Made by a program: the position numbers and the translations under genes. Below the pieces are notes generated by a model that saw only the letters and a program-made list of their open reading frames with translations, made no database searches and was not told the DNA's origin. From Actinomycetota bacterium (GTDB taxonomy: Bacteria > Actinomycetota > Actinomycetes > Actinomycetales > Microbacteriaceae), in contig WLIA01000010.1 of the NCBI GenBank assembly GCA_009702455.1, forward strand, positions 1-32,931: 32,931 nt of DNA, written 5' to 3'. Below are positions 8,613 to 16,408 of the stretch, piece by piece (position 1 is the first letter of the stretch; every line of letters starts with the position of its first letter).

Positions 8613-9314
8613 ATGTTTCTTCGCGATCACGTATACGCAATCGTTCCGGCACGCGGCGGCTCGAAGGGTCTGCCCGGCAAGAACCTGCTCAAAATCGGTG
8701 GCAAGACTCTCATCGAGCGCGCAATCGAAAGCGCACGCGACTGCTTGTATGTCGATGCACCACTTGTTTCGAGCGACGACGACGCGATTCTCGATGAAGC
8801 GCTGCGCCTCGGAGTTATCAACCACCGCCGCGACGAGTTTGCATCGCAAGACGATTCGACTGCCGGCGATGTCATCCGTGATTTCTTGCACGCAACCGAC
8901 GTCGAAATCGACCCGAGCGTTGACCCGTGGATTGTCTATCTGCAGCCAACTTCGCCAGCGCGCACTGCCGACATGGTTGAGGCCGCGTTTGATGTTTTGT
9001 CTGAGCACCAGCCGCACGCAAAGTCTTTGGTTTCTGTCACCCACCCGCCGAAGTCGCCATACTGGACACTCACGGTTGGTGTTGATGGGCGACTGCACCC
9101 GTTGTTTCCTGAGGTTTATGGATTGAATCGTCAGCAAAACGACGAAGCGTTTATGCCTAACGGCGCGATCTACATTTTCAAGCTCTCGGAGTTTTTGAAG
9201 ACCGGCAAGTTTCCGATTGATGGTGCGGTGCCGTTCTTCATGTCGGCAGAAGACAGCATCGACATCGACACTCTCGAAGATTTTGAACGAGCGAAAGCCT
9301 CGCTCGAGCGATAA
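8613..9314 (+). CDS. legF: CMP-nonulosonic acid synthetase (LegF/NeuA)
   Basis: A cytidylyltransferase of 233 residues that activates the nine-carbon acid with CTP to give the CMP-sugar donor. The N-terminal nucleotide-binding motif is AIVPARGGSKGLPGKN, followed by TLIERAIESA, VSSDDDAILDEA, IVYLQPTSPART and AFMPNGAIYIF, all typical of NeuA/LegF/PseF. The ATG at 8613 follows AGGAG at 8604-8608, part of which overlaps the upstream stop codon; a longer in-frame extension upstream is not needed and would overlap ptmE. LegF, NeuA and KdsB-like enzymes share this fold; the cluster suggests CMP-legionaminic acid as product. Confidence 0.9.
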   Translation: MFLRDHVYAIVPARGGSKGLPGKNLLKIGGKTLIERAIESARDCLYVDAPLVSSDDDAILDEALRLGVINHRRDEFASQDDSTAGDVIRDFLHATDVEIDPSVDPWIVYLQPTSPARTADMVEAAFDVLSEHQPHAKSLVSVTHPPKSPYWTLTVGVDGRLHPLFPEVYGLNRQQNDEAFMPNGAIYIFKLSEFLKTGKFPIDGAVPFFMSAEDSIDIDTLEDFERAKASLER

Positions 9315-9316
9315 CG

Positions 9317-10666
9317 ATGAATTTAGAACAGATTTGGTCTGCGCTTCGAAAAGTTGAGAAAGCCGAAGACCTGGCAACCTGGCGGGTTGGCGATGTTTAT
9401 CTCTGGCAGGTAATTCGTGAGCGCATGTTCACCCACATTGCCGAGCAAACAGGTCTCTATCTGGCTGTGCCAGAGAAGCCAGAGATCAAGCCGGCAAAGC
9501 AGGCCTCGCTTCAAGCCGCCGAGATTGCGGTTATGCCCTTCGTGCGCCGCGATGCCCAGGGCCGTGACCCCTTCACCGAACCGTTCGTTAGGGCCGCCGA
9601 CAGCGTGCTGGTCTTCGGCATTGGCAGCGAAGATGAGGGCACTGGCAAGCCGCAGTATGAGCAGCTCGATGCCATGCTGCTCGCCCAATATCGCACCAGG
9701 GCCAAGCTCAAGGTGGTCTTCTGGCAGGCCAAGAAGCACAAGCAAAAGTGGGCCAGGGTCATTGCCTCACTCGAGAGCGATCTTTCGGTAAACCTCGACA
9801 AATACCGCAAGTTTCCGCGTTGGCTGCTGGTCGATTTCGTTGCTCGCCGCATCGGCTGGACCAAACTCTTCAAGCTCGCCGAAACCGAACTTCTTCTTAT
9901 TGCCAACGCGTGGCAACTCTGGATGGTGGCCGGCGCTAAAGCTGCCGGTGTTCGCGTTGTTGAAATTCAGCACGGATTAATCTCGGCTTATCACTCACGC
10001 TTGAGCTGGTCAGACTTCAAGGGTGACAGTGCTGCATCTGGCGCATATCTCGCGCACGAGTTTTGGCAGTGGGGCGACTTCTGGGGTTTTGCAAGTGACA
10101 TTCCGGCTTCGGTTGAACTGCACACAATCGGTGCACCAGAAGCAATCACTGCGGCAATCGCGCGCGACACAAAAAAGAAGCAGCAGCTTCTTGTAATTGG
10201 TCAGCCGCAGGTTTCGCAAAGTTTGATTGAGTTCGCGCGTTTCATCGCGGCGAAGTATTCGAAGTTGCCGGTTGTGCTCAAGCCGCACCCGCAAGAAAAC
10301 CTTGAGCAAATCGAAGCCGCAATCGATGCGCTCGGCGCAAGACCGGCAAACCTAACCGTTTCTGCCGTTGACGCAAACACCATCGAGCTAATCGAAGAAT
10401 CTGAATATGTGATCGGCGTTTATTCGACCGCCATGTTTGAAGCAGTTGCGCTCGGCTGCAAAGTTGGCGTGCTCAAACTCGCGGGCTACAACCACATCGA
10501 GCCGCTGATTCACTCAGGCGCTATCCAAGAGATCAATCGCGTTGCAGACATAGAGAAGTTCTTTGTGACCGCGAAACAGAATCGCAACTCGGCCAGCTAT
10601 TTTGCAAAGCAGGTGCCTGCGCGAATTCTGCTCGACGGCGCTCTTGCGAGAATCGAAGACCAGTGA
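9317..10666 (+). CDS. Putative nonulosonic acid transferase, paralog 1 (unrecognised family)
   Basis: I do not recognise the 449-residue family with certainty. The N-terminal ~60 residues carry a W-x-V-G-D-V-Y-L-W-x-V-I-R-x-R-M-F motif; a middle signature reads KFPRWLLVDFVARRIG. The C-terminal half looks like a GT-B glycosyltransferase or capsule-synthesis fold: EIQHG (Q218-H219-G220), LKPHPQEN (H324-P325), and GVYSTAMFEAVALG (S370-T371, E375). HP and Ser/Thr motifs of this kind are known from bacterial sialyl- and polysialyltransferases, which use CMP-sugars. No signal peptide or membrane segment is seen, so it is probably cytoplasmic. It follows legF by two bases and overlaps its own paralog as GTGA. 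Transfer of CMP-legionaminic acid is inference from motifs plus position. Confidence 0.7.
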   Translation: MNLEQIWSALRKVEKAEDLATWRVGDVYLWQVIRERMFTHIAEQTGLYLAVPEKPEIKPAKQASLQAAEIAVMPFVRRDAQGRDPFTEPFVRAADSVLVFGIGSEDEGTGKPQYEQLDAMLLAQYRTRAKLKVVFWQAKKHKQKWARVIASLESDLSVNLDKYRKFPRWLLVDFVARRIGWTKLFKLAETELLLIANAWQLWMVAGAKAAGVRVVEIQHGLISAYHSRLSWSDFKGDSAASGAYLAHEFWQWGDFWGFASDIPASVELHTIGAPEAITAAIARDTKKKQQLLVIGQPQVSQSLIEFARFIAAKYSKLPVVLKPHPQENLEQIEAAIDALGARPANLTVSAVDANTIELIEESEYVIGVYSTAMFEAVALGCKVGVLKLAGYNHIEPLIHSGAIQEINRVADIEKFFVTAKQNRNSASYFAKQVPARILLDGALARIEDQ

Positions 10667-12090
10667 CCGCCAGCAGCCTAGAAGAGATTGGCGAGGCATT
10701 CTTCGAGATCGAGCGTCGCGAGAACCTTTATGACTGGAAGGTCGGTGGCATAAGCGTTTGGGTTTTGCTGCGATCGCGCCTGTTTCGCACCATCACCCAG
10801 AGTGCCAACCTCTACGATTGGGGCACCGCCAAGAAGTTCGAGTTGCCGGCCGATTCGGTGCACTACGCCGGTGCCAACGCTGCCGAGCTGCTCTGGGCGG
10901 CTGCCAATGGCCGGGCCAAAGCGCCCAAAAGCGCTGCCGAGCCAGACTTTCGCAACCTAAAGGGCGTGAAAGCGCTCGTGGTTCCTTTTGCTACCCGCAG
11001 CGCCGAAAACCCGCTAATCGAAAAATTTAGTCAGCCGGTTATCGATGCCCTTGGCGCTGACGCCTTGGTCTTCGGGGTTGGCCAATGGGACAAACTCTCT
11101 AACCGCCCCCGCCTCGAAGATCTCAACGAGATTTTCATCAAGAAATACGGCACCTATGCCAGCATCTTTGTTCGCTTGGCGCTGAGCAAGCGCGACTATG
11201 CGAAGTACCAGCGCGTGGTCAAATACATCGAGCGCGAGGTTGGCATTTCGATGGCTCCTTACGATGTGTTTCCGCGTTGGCTGCTGCGCACCTTCGTTGC
11301 CGAACGCCGCGGCTACCGCAAAGTTCTAGCCGCGACTTCTGCCAAGACTGTTTATATGGTCAACGCCGCTCGCATGCCATTTCAGGCGGCTGCCCAAAGC
11401 TTGGGCATGAAGATCGTTGAGATTCAAAGCGGAGTCTTCTCGAAGTACTCGCTGCAGTTGAGCTGGCCAGGCTCACCTTCGGTCGACTACCTGCCGAATG
11501 AGATTCTCACCTGGGGTGAATACTTCACCGACGGCATCGAGCATGCCGCGAATCAGAAGATAAGTGTGATTGGTTCAACCGACGAGTTCAACGTGGTTCG
11601 CGATGCAAACCTGAAGCGCGATTCAAAGCAGGTTGTCTTTCTAACGCAGCCGCTAGTTGGCAACGACATCTTGGCTGCAGCAATCGAGTTCGCTCGCATC
11701 AAGCCCAATTTGAACGTGATTGTCAAAATGCATCCGCGCAATGATCTCGAAGAGTTCACTCGAATCATCGAGGCCGCAGGTGGTTCGCCAAAGAACCTGT
11801 CGCTAATGCAAAGCCAGCGCAGCTCTCTCGAAGTCATCGCCGAAAGCGAAGTTGCGGTTGGTGCATTCTCAACCGCGCTTATTGAGGCCGCTGGGCTTGG
11901 CACCAAGGTAGCCATTCTGCGCTTGCCCGGCTGGCAGCACTTGGCACCGCTGGTTGAAGGTGGCTATGCAAGCGCGTTCGATAACGCTCAAGATTTAGCG
12001 ACAAACTTCGAAAACCTTCGCGTTGCAGGCGATAAGTACTTCTTCTACGGGCCTAAGGCCGACATCGCTTCGCTTGTTCGCCTAGGGTAG
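10663..12090 (+). CDS. Putative nonulosonic acid transferase, paralog 2 (unrecognised family)
   Basis: This 475-residue protein is a diverged tandem copy of the preceding one. It shares the N-terminal motif (NLYDWKVGGISVWVLLRSRLF begins near residue 21), VFPRWLLRTFVAERRG in the middle, EIQSG (S256 where paralog 1 has His219), VKMHPRND (H357-P358), and GAFSTALIEAAGLG (S403-T404, E408), followed by LPGWQHLAPLVEGG against LAGYNHIEPLIHSG in paralog 1. The loss of the His in the QHG motif suggests the two copies differ in acceptor, linkage or activity. The start is GTG 10663, inside the previous stop. Function is inferred only from motifs and operon position. Confidence 0.68.
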   Translation: MTASSLEEIGEAFFEIERRENLYDWKVGGISVWVLLRSRLFRTITQSANLYDWGTAKKFELPADSVHYAGANAAELLWAAANGRAKAPKSAAEPDFRNLKGVKALVVPFATRSAENPLIEKFSQPVIDALGADALVFGVGQWDKLSNRPRLEDLNEIFIKKYGTYASIFVRLALSKRDYAKYQRVVKYIEREVGISMAPYDVFPRWLLRTFVAERRGYRKVLAATSAKTVYMVNAARMPFQAAAQSLGMKIVEIQSGVFSKYSLQLSWPGSPSVDYLPNEILTWGEYFTDGIEHAANQKISVIGSTDEFNVVRDANLKRDSKQVVFLTQPLVGNDILAAAIEFARIKPNLNVIVKMHPRNDLEEFTRIIEAAGGSPKNLSLMQSQRSSLEVIAESEVAVGAFSTALIEAAGLGTKVAILRLPGWQHLAPLVEGGYASAFDNAQDLATNFENLRVAGDKYFFYGPKADIASLVRLG

Positions 12091-12095
12091 AAGGC

Positions 12096-12962
12096 GTGTC
12101 GCGCAAAGGTCTAATTCTCTTCATCGCATGCGGAATCGCATGGGGAATGCCTTATGCATTCATCAGCATTGCGGTTGAGCAGTTCGATGTAGCGACTATT
12201 GTTTTGGCGCGTTGCCTAATTGGTGCCGCCGTGCTCATCCCGTTTGCCATCTATCGCAAAGCCATCATGCCTGCGCTCAAGCACTGGCGTTGGGTTCTGG
12301 TTTTCGCGCTGTTAGAGATGGTTGGCCCGTGGTTTCTCATCACCAACGCTGAACGCACGATCTCGAGCGGTCTCACCGGGCTGCTCATTGCCATCGTGCC
12401 GTTCTGGGGCGTATTCATCGCCTACTACTTTCTCGGCGACAAGTCGGTCAAGCACCCGAAAACTATTTTCGGATTGATAATCGGCTTCGCCGGCGTTCTT
12501 CTGCTGGTCGGTGTCGATGCCTTCAGCGCGAATCTCGATCTGCTCGGTGTTGGTGCGGTCATTCTTGCTTCACTCGGATACGCCATCGCGCCGGCGGTTA
12601 GCTCGCGAACCATCGGGCACCTCGACAGTGTTGGCGTCATCGCGCTTTCGATGGGTTTTGTCTCGGTCATCTATGCGATTCCCGGATTCATCGCGTTGCC
12701 AGCGTCGATTCCAACCGCCAAGTTTGATGGCTGGATGGCGCTGATTGTTTTGGGTGTCGTCTGCAGCGCCATCGCGTTCATTCTGTTCTTCGATCTGATC
12801 AAAGAAATCGGCTCGGCTCGAGCTACGCTGATCACCTACCCGAACACCGCCGTGGCCTTCTTGCTCGGCATTGTCTTTCTCTCAGAACCGATTACTCTGG
12901 GAATGATTCTTGGGTTCCCGCTGGTTCTAATAGGGTCATACTTCGCCTCAAAGAGGCACTAA
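12096..12962 (+). CDS. EamA/DMT-family membrane transporter
   Basis: A 288-residue protein with about ten hydrophobic helices in two similar halves, as in the drug/metabolite transporter superfamily. Typical features are the N-terminal CGIAWGMPYAFISIA, the first-half end SSGLTGLLIAIVPFWGVFIAYYFLG and its second-half echo ARATLITYPNTAVAFLLGIVFLSEPIT. The start is GTG 12096, five bases after the upstream stop, with AGGG at 12084-12087 as possible ribosome binding site. Such proteins export small metabolites or move lipid-linked sugars. Its place at the end of the nonulosonate operon makes a role in moving a sugar, lipid or precursor possible, but DMT genes are common and the link may be accidental. 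Confidence 0.85.
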   Translation: MSRKGLILFIACGIAWGMPYAFISIAVEQFDVATIVLARCLIGAAVLIPFAIYRKAIMPALKHWRWVLVFALLEMVGPWFLITNAERTISSGLTGLLIAIVPFWGVFIAYYFLGDKSVKHPKTIFGLIIGFAGVLLLVGVDAFSANLDLLGVGAVILASLGYAIAPAVSSRTIGHLDSVGVIALSMGFVSVIYAIPGFIALPASIPTAKFDGWMALIVLGVVCSAIAFILFFDLIKEIGSARATLITYPNTAVAFLLGIVFLSEPITLGMILGFPLVLIGSYFASKRH

Positions 12963-12974
12963 AGAAAGCACAAA

Positions 12975-13550
12975 ATGCAGAAAACCGCCATCACTTCAGC
13001 CGAAATTGCACCAGTTCTAGCCAACCGCTGGAGCCCACGCGCATACGACGTGAACCACACCGCGAGTCAGCACGAACTGCTCTCAATTCTCGAAGCTGGC
13101 CGCTGGGCTCCTTCGGCCAACAACGCGCAACCATGGCGTTTCTCGATTGCCACTCGCGGCAGCGAACTCTTCGACCAGATTGTCGGTGCGTTCACAGGTT
13201 TCAACCAGTCTTGGGCACCTAACGCTTCTGCACTGTTGGTTATTTCGGTGCTCAACCAGAAGGCAGATGGAACACCTTATCCGGGTGCACTTCTCGACGC
13301 CGGCCTCGCCGCACAGAACATGATGATTCAAACCGAAGAACTCGGATTAGCCGCGCACCCAATCGGTGGCATGGTGCACGACGAGATGCGCAAGGTGCTC
13401 GACTTAGCAGACAACCTTGACCCAATCATGGCGATGACAATCGGCAAGCGTGCCGATGCATCTGTTCTCGAGGGTCCGGCCTACGAGCGCGAGGTTGCAC
13501 CGCGCGTTCGCCTCGAACTCGATGAAATTGTTTTGCACGGCAAGCCATAA
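12975..13550 (+). CDS. Nitroreductase-family flavoprotein
   Basis: The 191-residue protein matches the FMN-dependent nitroreductase family: NRWSPRAYD near the N terminus, SILEAGRWAPSANNAQPWRFSIATRG (FMN-binding arginine and SxNxQPW), a central LLDAGLAAQNMMIQTEELGLAAHPIGG, and MAMTIGKRAD near the end. Members reduce nitro compounds, quinones or unsaturated carbonyls with NAD(P)H; the substrate here cannot be told. The ATG at 12975 has only a weak AGAAAG upstream. It lies 12 bases after the transporter and 6 bases before the DedA gene, so it may still be cotranscribed with the operon before it. Confidence 0.88.
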   Translation: MQKTAITSAEIAPVLANRWSPRAYDVNHTASQHELLSILEAGRWAPSANNAQPWRFSIATRGSELFDQIVGAFTGFNQSWAPNASALLVISVLNQKADGTPYPGALLDAGLAAQNMMIQTEELGLAAHPIGGMVHDEMRKVLDLADNLDPIMAMTIGKRADASVLEGPAYEREVAPRVRLELDEIVLHGKP

Positions 13551-13556
13551 AAATTT

Positions 13557-14225
13557 ATGTTCAACACCGCAGTCGTAATTCACGCCGCCTCGCTCTCTGA
13601 CCAGATCACCGGTTGGCACGAGCAACTCGGGCCTTGGCTTTTCTATGGCGTGGTGTGGGCTTTGGTTTTTGCGGGCACCGGTTTATTTGTCGGAGCGTTT
13701 ATCCCGTTCATTACCGGTGACTCCCTTGTCTTCGCAGCCGGTCTCGTTGCCGCTGCAGCAGCTGCCGAAGGAACCGGCGCTTGGCAAGATGTGAACATCT
13801 GGGTGATGGCAACCGGTGTTGGTGCGGCCGCTTGGTTCGGCGATCAGGTGGGTTATGCCATTGGGCTTCGCGTTGGTAGACCATACCTCGACAGACGTCA
13901 GGGCAACTGGATGCGCAAGGCAATCGAAAAGTCTGAGAAGTTCTATAAGGCTTGGGGTTGGTGGGCCGTTGTAATCGCACGCTTCATGCCTTGGGCTCGC
14001 GTTTTGGTTCCGGCGATTGCGGGCATCTCAAAAATGAACTACTACAAGTTCTCAACCGCCAACCTGGTTGGTGCGCTTGCTTGGGGAGTCGGCCTAACCA
14101 CAGCGGGTTACTTCGCCTATTCGATTCCGTTCGTCAAGAACGCCTCTTATGGCATTGCCGCGTTTTTCATCACGGCCTCGCTAATCGCGGGGCTGCGCAC
14201 CTGGCTCAAGAACCGTAAGGGCTAG
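13557..14225 (+). CDS. DedA-family inner-membrane protein
   Basis: The 222-residue membrane protein carries DedA (VTT/SNARE-associated) signatures: FIPFITGDSLVFAAGLVAA in the first re-entrant region, WFGDQVGYAIGLRVGR, and RFMPWARVLVPAIAGISKMNYYKF, where the Arg-x-x-Pro-x-x-Arg and Ala-Gly pattern is diagnostic. Known DedA members act in lipid carrier recycling (undecaprenyl phosphate or phosphatidylethanolamine translocation) and membrane homeostasis. The ATG at 13557 has no clear ribosome binding site. The last 45 bases overlap, tail to tail, the minus-strand gene ending at 14181. Confidence 0.9.
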   Translation: MFNTAVVIHAASLSDQITGWHEQLGPWLFYGVVWALVFAGTGLFVGAFIPFITGDSLVFAAGLVAAAAAAEGTGAWQDVNIWVMATGVGAAAWFGDQVGYAIGLRVGRPYLDRRQGNWMRKAIEKSEKFYKAWGWWAVVIARFMPWARVLVPAIAGISKMNYYKFSTANLVGALAWGVGLTTAGYFAYSIPFVKNASYGIAAFFITASLIAGLRTWLKNRKG

Positions 14226-14768
14226 TTCGGCACTGCGCTCGCGCGCATAGAAATCAAGCTCTTGGGCCGCCCATTCGGACCAGTGTTCGTCGCTGCCCTC
14301 GCGGCCAATCCAGCGCTGTTTGCGGGTTTCTTCTGACTCTTCGAGCCAAATGCTGAGGTCGGCGAACTCGATCGAGTTGCGGTTGATAGCGCCGCATCCC
14401 TCGATAATCAGGGGAGTGCCACCGCTGAACTCGCGCCACTCTTTGCGCTCGCCGCTCGTCCAATCGAAGATTTGATAATGGGCCACTTCTCGTTTTGAAA
14501 GCGGAGTGAGAATTGTTCGCTGCAAATACTCGACGCCGAGTTGCAGGCCATCCCAGCCTGGATACAGGTCGTCGAGATGCACAACCCTTGGCGCAGATTC
14601 GCCGAGCTTGAAGAACTCATTCTGAACCTCATCGGCCAGCGTGCTCTTGCCGCTGCCGGCGCGACCATCAATCAGCAGAATCGGCATGGCCTTGCCGTCG
14701 TCAACAAGCGCAACTAGTTGCTCGGCGATTTCGCGGGCAATGGTTTTTGCTTTCGATTGATTCGGCAC
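14181..14768 (-). CDS. P-loop kinase-like ATP-binding protein (uridine kinase-like)
   Basis: The 195-residue protein has a Walker A motif DGRAGSGKST (about residues 34-43), HLDDLYPGWDGL as seen in uridine-kinase-like proteins, and a Walker B-like PLIIEGCGAI. It ends with a helical charged region. The family is common in Actinobacteria and is loosely annotated as uridine kinase or AAA ATPase; the true substrate is unknown. The start is GTG 14768, nine bases after the stop of the winged-helix gene. TAACCT six bases before the GTG also allows a leaderless internal start. The 3' end overlaps the convergent dedA gene by 45 bases. Confidence 0.8.
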   Translation of the reverse strand: MPNQSKAKTIAREIAEQLVALVDDGKAMPILLIDGRAGSGKSTLADEVQNEFFKLGESAPRVVHLDDLYPGWDGLQLGVEYLQRTILTPLSKREVAHYQIFDWTSGERKEWREFSGGTPLIIEGCGAINRNSIEFADLSIWLEESEETRKQRWIGREGSDEHWSEWAAQELDFYARERSAELALTVLEPGAQPRD

Positions 14769-14774
14769 CCGTCT

Positions 14775-14780
14775 AGGTTA
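14775..14780 (-). promoter_or_regulatory. Candidate -10 element of the P-loop kinase gene
   Basis: On the minus strand TAACCT is followed by AGACGG and the GTG at 14768. The hexamer overlaps the TAA stop of the winged-helix gene. The same hexamer at the same spacing precedes the gene at 18153, and one base further away it precedes the tRNA-Ser. Confidence 0.45.
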
Positions 14781-15482
14781 TAGCTCGACGAGAACGTCTG
14801 GGTGCTGCTCAAAGGTGTAGCCGCGGCCGCGCACCGCACGGATGACATCCTCGTAGCCCTCGATCTTCGCACGCAGGCGTCGCACGTGCACATCGATGGT
14901 TCGCTCGGTTACTGCTTCTTTGTTCGAGTCGCTACCTTCGCTGTCGAAGCCGCCGTTAGTCACCGTGACCAGTTGTGCTCGCGTTACTACTTGCCCCTCG
15001 TTTTCAATCAGGTAGGCAAACAAGAGAAACTCTTTGTTGGTTACTTCGGCGTTGATTCCGTTTTTGTAAACGCGCTTGCGCTTGAGGTCTACCGTGATTG
15101 CCGGCAGGTCGTTCTCGGGTTCGCGCAATTGGTCTGCAGCTCTCGGGTCACGAAGTGCTGTGCGAACCACGTCGACGTTTCTGCCGCCGATGCCCTTTGG
15201 TGCGAGTGCTACCGCAGAGTAGGTTTCGTTGGCTGCGCTTGGCACCAGTTCGGCGAAAGTTCGCTTCAGTGCGCTGGCAATCTCGGTTAGCGATGTGCCG
15301 TTCGCCCGGGCGGTTGCCTCATCGATTCCGAGGTAGAGGGCGAATCCGCGGGCTTCGGTTTCTGTCGGAACCGCCGCAATCGGGTTGGCTGATTCGGTTT
15401 TGGCGGCCTGCGCTCTGCCGGTTGCCTCATCGAGTTTGCGGGCGGTATTGGTGCGAAAATCCTGGATATTTGCGATTGTCAT
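14778..15482 (-). CDS. Orphan winged-helix (OmpR/PhoB-type) DNA-binding regulator
   Basis: From ATG 15482 the protein has 234 residues. The C-terminal third is a winged-helix Trans_reg_C domain: AEVTNKEFLLFAYLIENEGQ, VVTRAQLV, and RTIDVHVRRLRAKIEGYEDVIRAVRGRGY, the recognition helix and wing typical of OmpR/PhoB regulators. There is no receiver domain with a phospho-accepting Asp; the first ~135 residues are alanine-rich and not recognised. The ATG follows AAAGGATC, a good ribosome binding site; an in-frame GTG-type extension to 15524 lacks one. A perfect inverted repeat (15520-15536) lies just upstream and could be an autoregulatory site. The targets are unknown. Confidence 0.82.
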   Translation of the reverse strand: MTIANIQDFRTNTARKLDEATGRAQAAKTESANPIAAVPTETEARGFALYLGIDEATARANGTSLTEIASALKRTFAELVPSAANETYSAVALAPKGIGGRNVDVVRTALRDPRAADQLREPENDLPAITVDLKRKRVYKNGINAEVTNKEFLLFAYLIENEGQVVTRAQLVTVTNGGFDSEGSDSNKEAVTERTIDVHVRRLRAKIEGYEDVIRAVRGRGYTFEQHPDVLVEL

Positions 15483-15519
15483 TTGATTGATCCTTTGGCT
15501 ATGTGTGAGCTGCTCGAGG

Positions 15520-15536
15520 TGCACGAATCACGTGCA
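15520..15536. promoter_or_regulatory. Inverted repeat TGCACG-N5-CGTGCA, candidate operator
   Basis: A perfect 6-bp dyad with a 5-base spacer lies 38-54 bases upstream of the winged-helix gene's ATG, in the shared upstream region with upp. The geometry (11 bases centre to centre) suits a dimeric DNA-binding protein such as the winged-helix product itself. The rest of the 15483-15770 gap shows only the upp -10 element and a short ACACATA repeat. Confidence 0.4.
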
Positions 15537-15758
15537 TTTGTCGGGGTGTTGGTGTCTTTGCTAACGGCTAGGCGCTCGGGCCTTCAACCTTTGGTTGGTA
15601 TGCGGTTAGCGACACATATGCATACACATAGCAGCACACATCATCATTGGGGCCGGTGCCACCAATGAAGTCTGGGTCAAAGTGCTGTTAGTCATTAGAT
15701 AAAACCTTAAGCACCAATGGCTTGCCTGTCAAACCGATTCTCAGAAAACTATCAGCGG

Positions 15759-15764
15759 TAGATT
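15759..15764 (+). promoter_or_regulatory. -10 element of upp (leaderless)
   Basis: TAGATT is followed by six bases (TGGCAT) and the ATG at 15771; no Shine-Dalgarno sequence is present before this ATG. A good -35 box is not seen. Confidence 0.55.
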
Positions 15765-15770
15765 TGGCAT

Positions 15771-16406
15771 ATGCGCGTTCACATTGCCGACCACCCTCTA
15801 ATCACTCACAAGCTCACCGTCTTGCGTGACAAGAACACCCCTTCGCCGGTGTTTCGCCAGTTGGTTGAAGAGCTCGTTACCCTGCTTGCCTATGAGGCAA
15901 CCCGCGATGTTCGCGTCGAGAAGATTGTCGTTGAGACTCCCGTGACGTCGGCCGACGGCGTTAGGCTCAGCCGCCCGCGCCCGATCATCATCCCGATTCT
16001 TCGTGCCGGTCTCGGAATGCTCGATGGCATCGTGAAGCTTTTGCCGACTGCCGAAGTTGGTTTCTTGGGCATCAAGCGCAACGAAGAAACCCTTCAGCCA
16101 TTCACCTATGCCAACCGTTTGCCAGATGATCTAACCAACCGCCAGGTTTTCATAATCGATCCGATGCTGGCTACCGGCGGCACACTGATTGATTCAATCA
16201 ACTACGTTTTCGAACGCGGCGCAACCGACGTCACGGCAATTTGTTTGCTTGGTGCACCCGAAGGGCTCGCCGCTGTTGAAGCGCACGTGCACGGCAAAGA
16301 CGTAAAAGTTGTGCTCGGTGCACTCGACGAAAAACTAAACGAGCACGGATACATCGTGCCCGGACTCGGCGACGCTGGCGATCGACTTTACGGTCTCGCC
16401 GAATAG
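15771..16406 (+). CDS. upp: Uracil phosphoribosyltransferase
   Basis: Upp salvages uracil by joining it to PRPP to make UMP. The 211-residue protein has the family's full length and motifs: [24 protein letters not shown] at the N terminus (from residue ~8), [16 protein letters not shown], the PRPP-binding [16 protein letters not shown], and the C-terminal uracil-binding [16 protein letters not shown]. The start is ATG 15771, with a TAGATT -10 element six bases upstream, so the mRNA is probably leaderless. tadA follows after two bases, suggesting a small operon with the tRNA-Ser downstream of it. Confidence 0.97.
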   Translation: MRVHIADHPLITHKLTVLRDKNTPSPVFRQLVEELVTLLAYEATRDVRVEKIVVETPVTSADGVRLSRPRPIIIPILRAGLGMLDGIVKLLPTAEVGFLGIKRNEETLQPFTYANRLPDDLTNRQVFIIDPMLATGGTLIDSINYVFERGATDVTAICLLGAPEGLAAVEAHVHGKDVKVVLGALDEKLNEHGYIVPGLGDAGDRLYGLAE

Positions 16407-16408
16407 CA

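Noticed and set aside
8487-9377. 296-residue minus-strand ORF opposite legF
   Set aside because: It lies wholly over a well-matched plus-strand gene in the operon; its composition (many Arg, Val, Cys) is that of an antisense shadow.
15612-15630. ACACATA direct repeat (12-base period) upstream of upp
   Set aside because: Seven-base matches in a low-complexity AT/CA stretch are too short to claim as a site.
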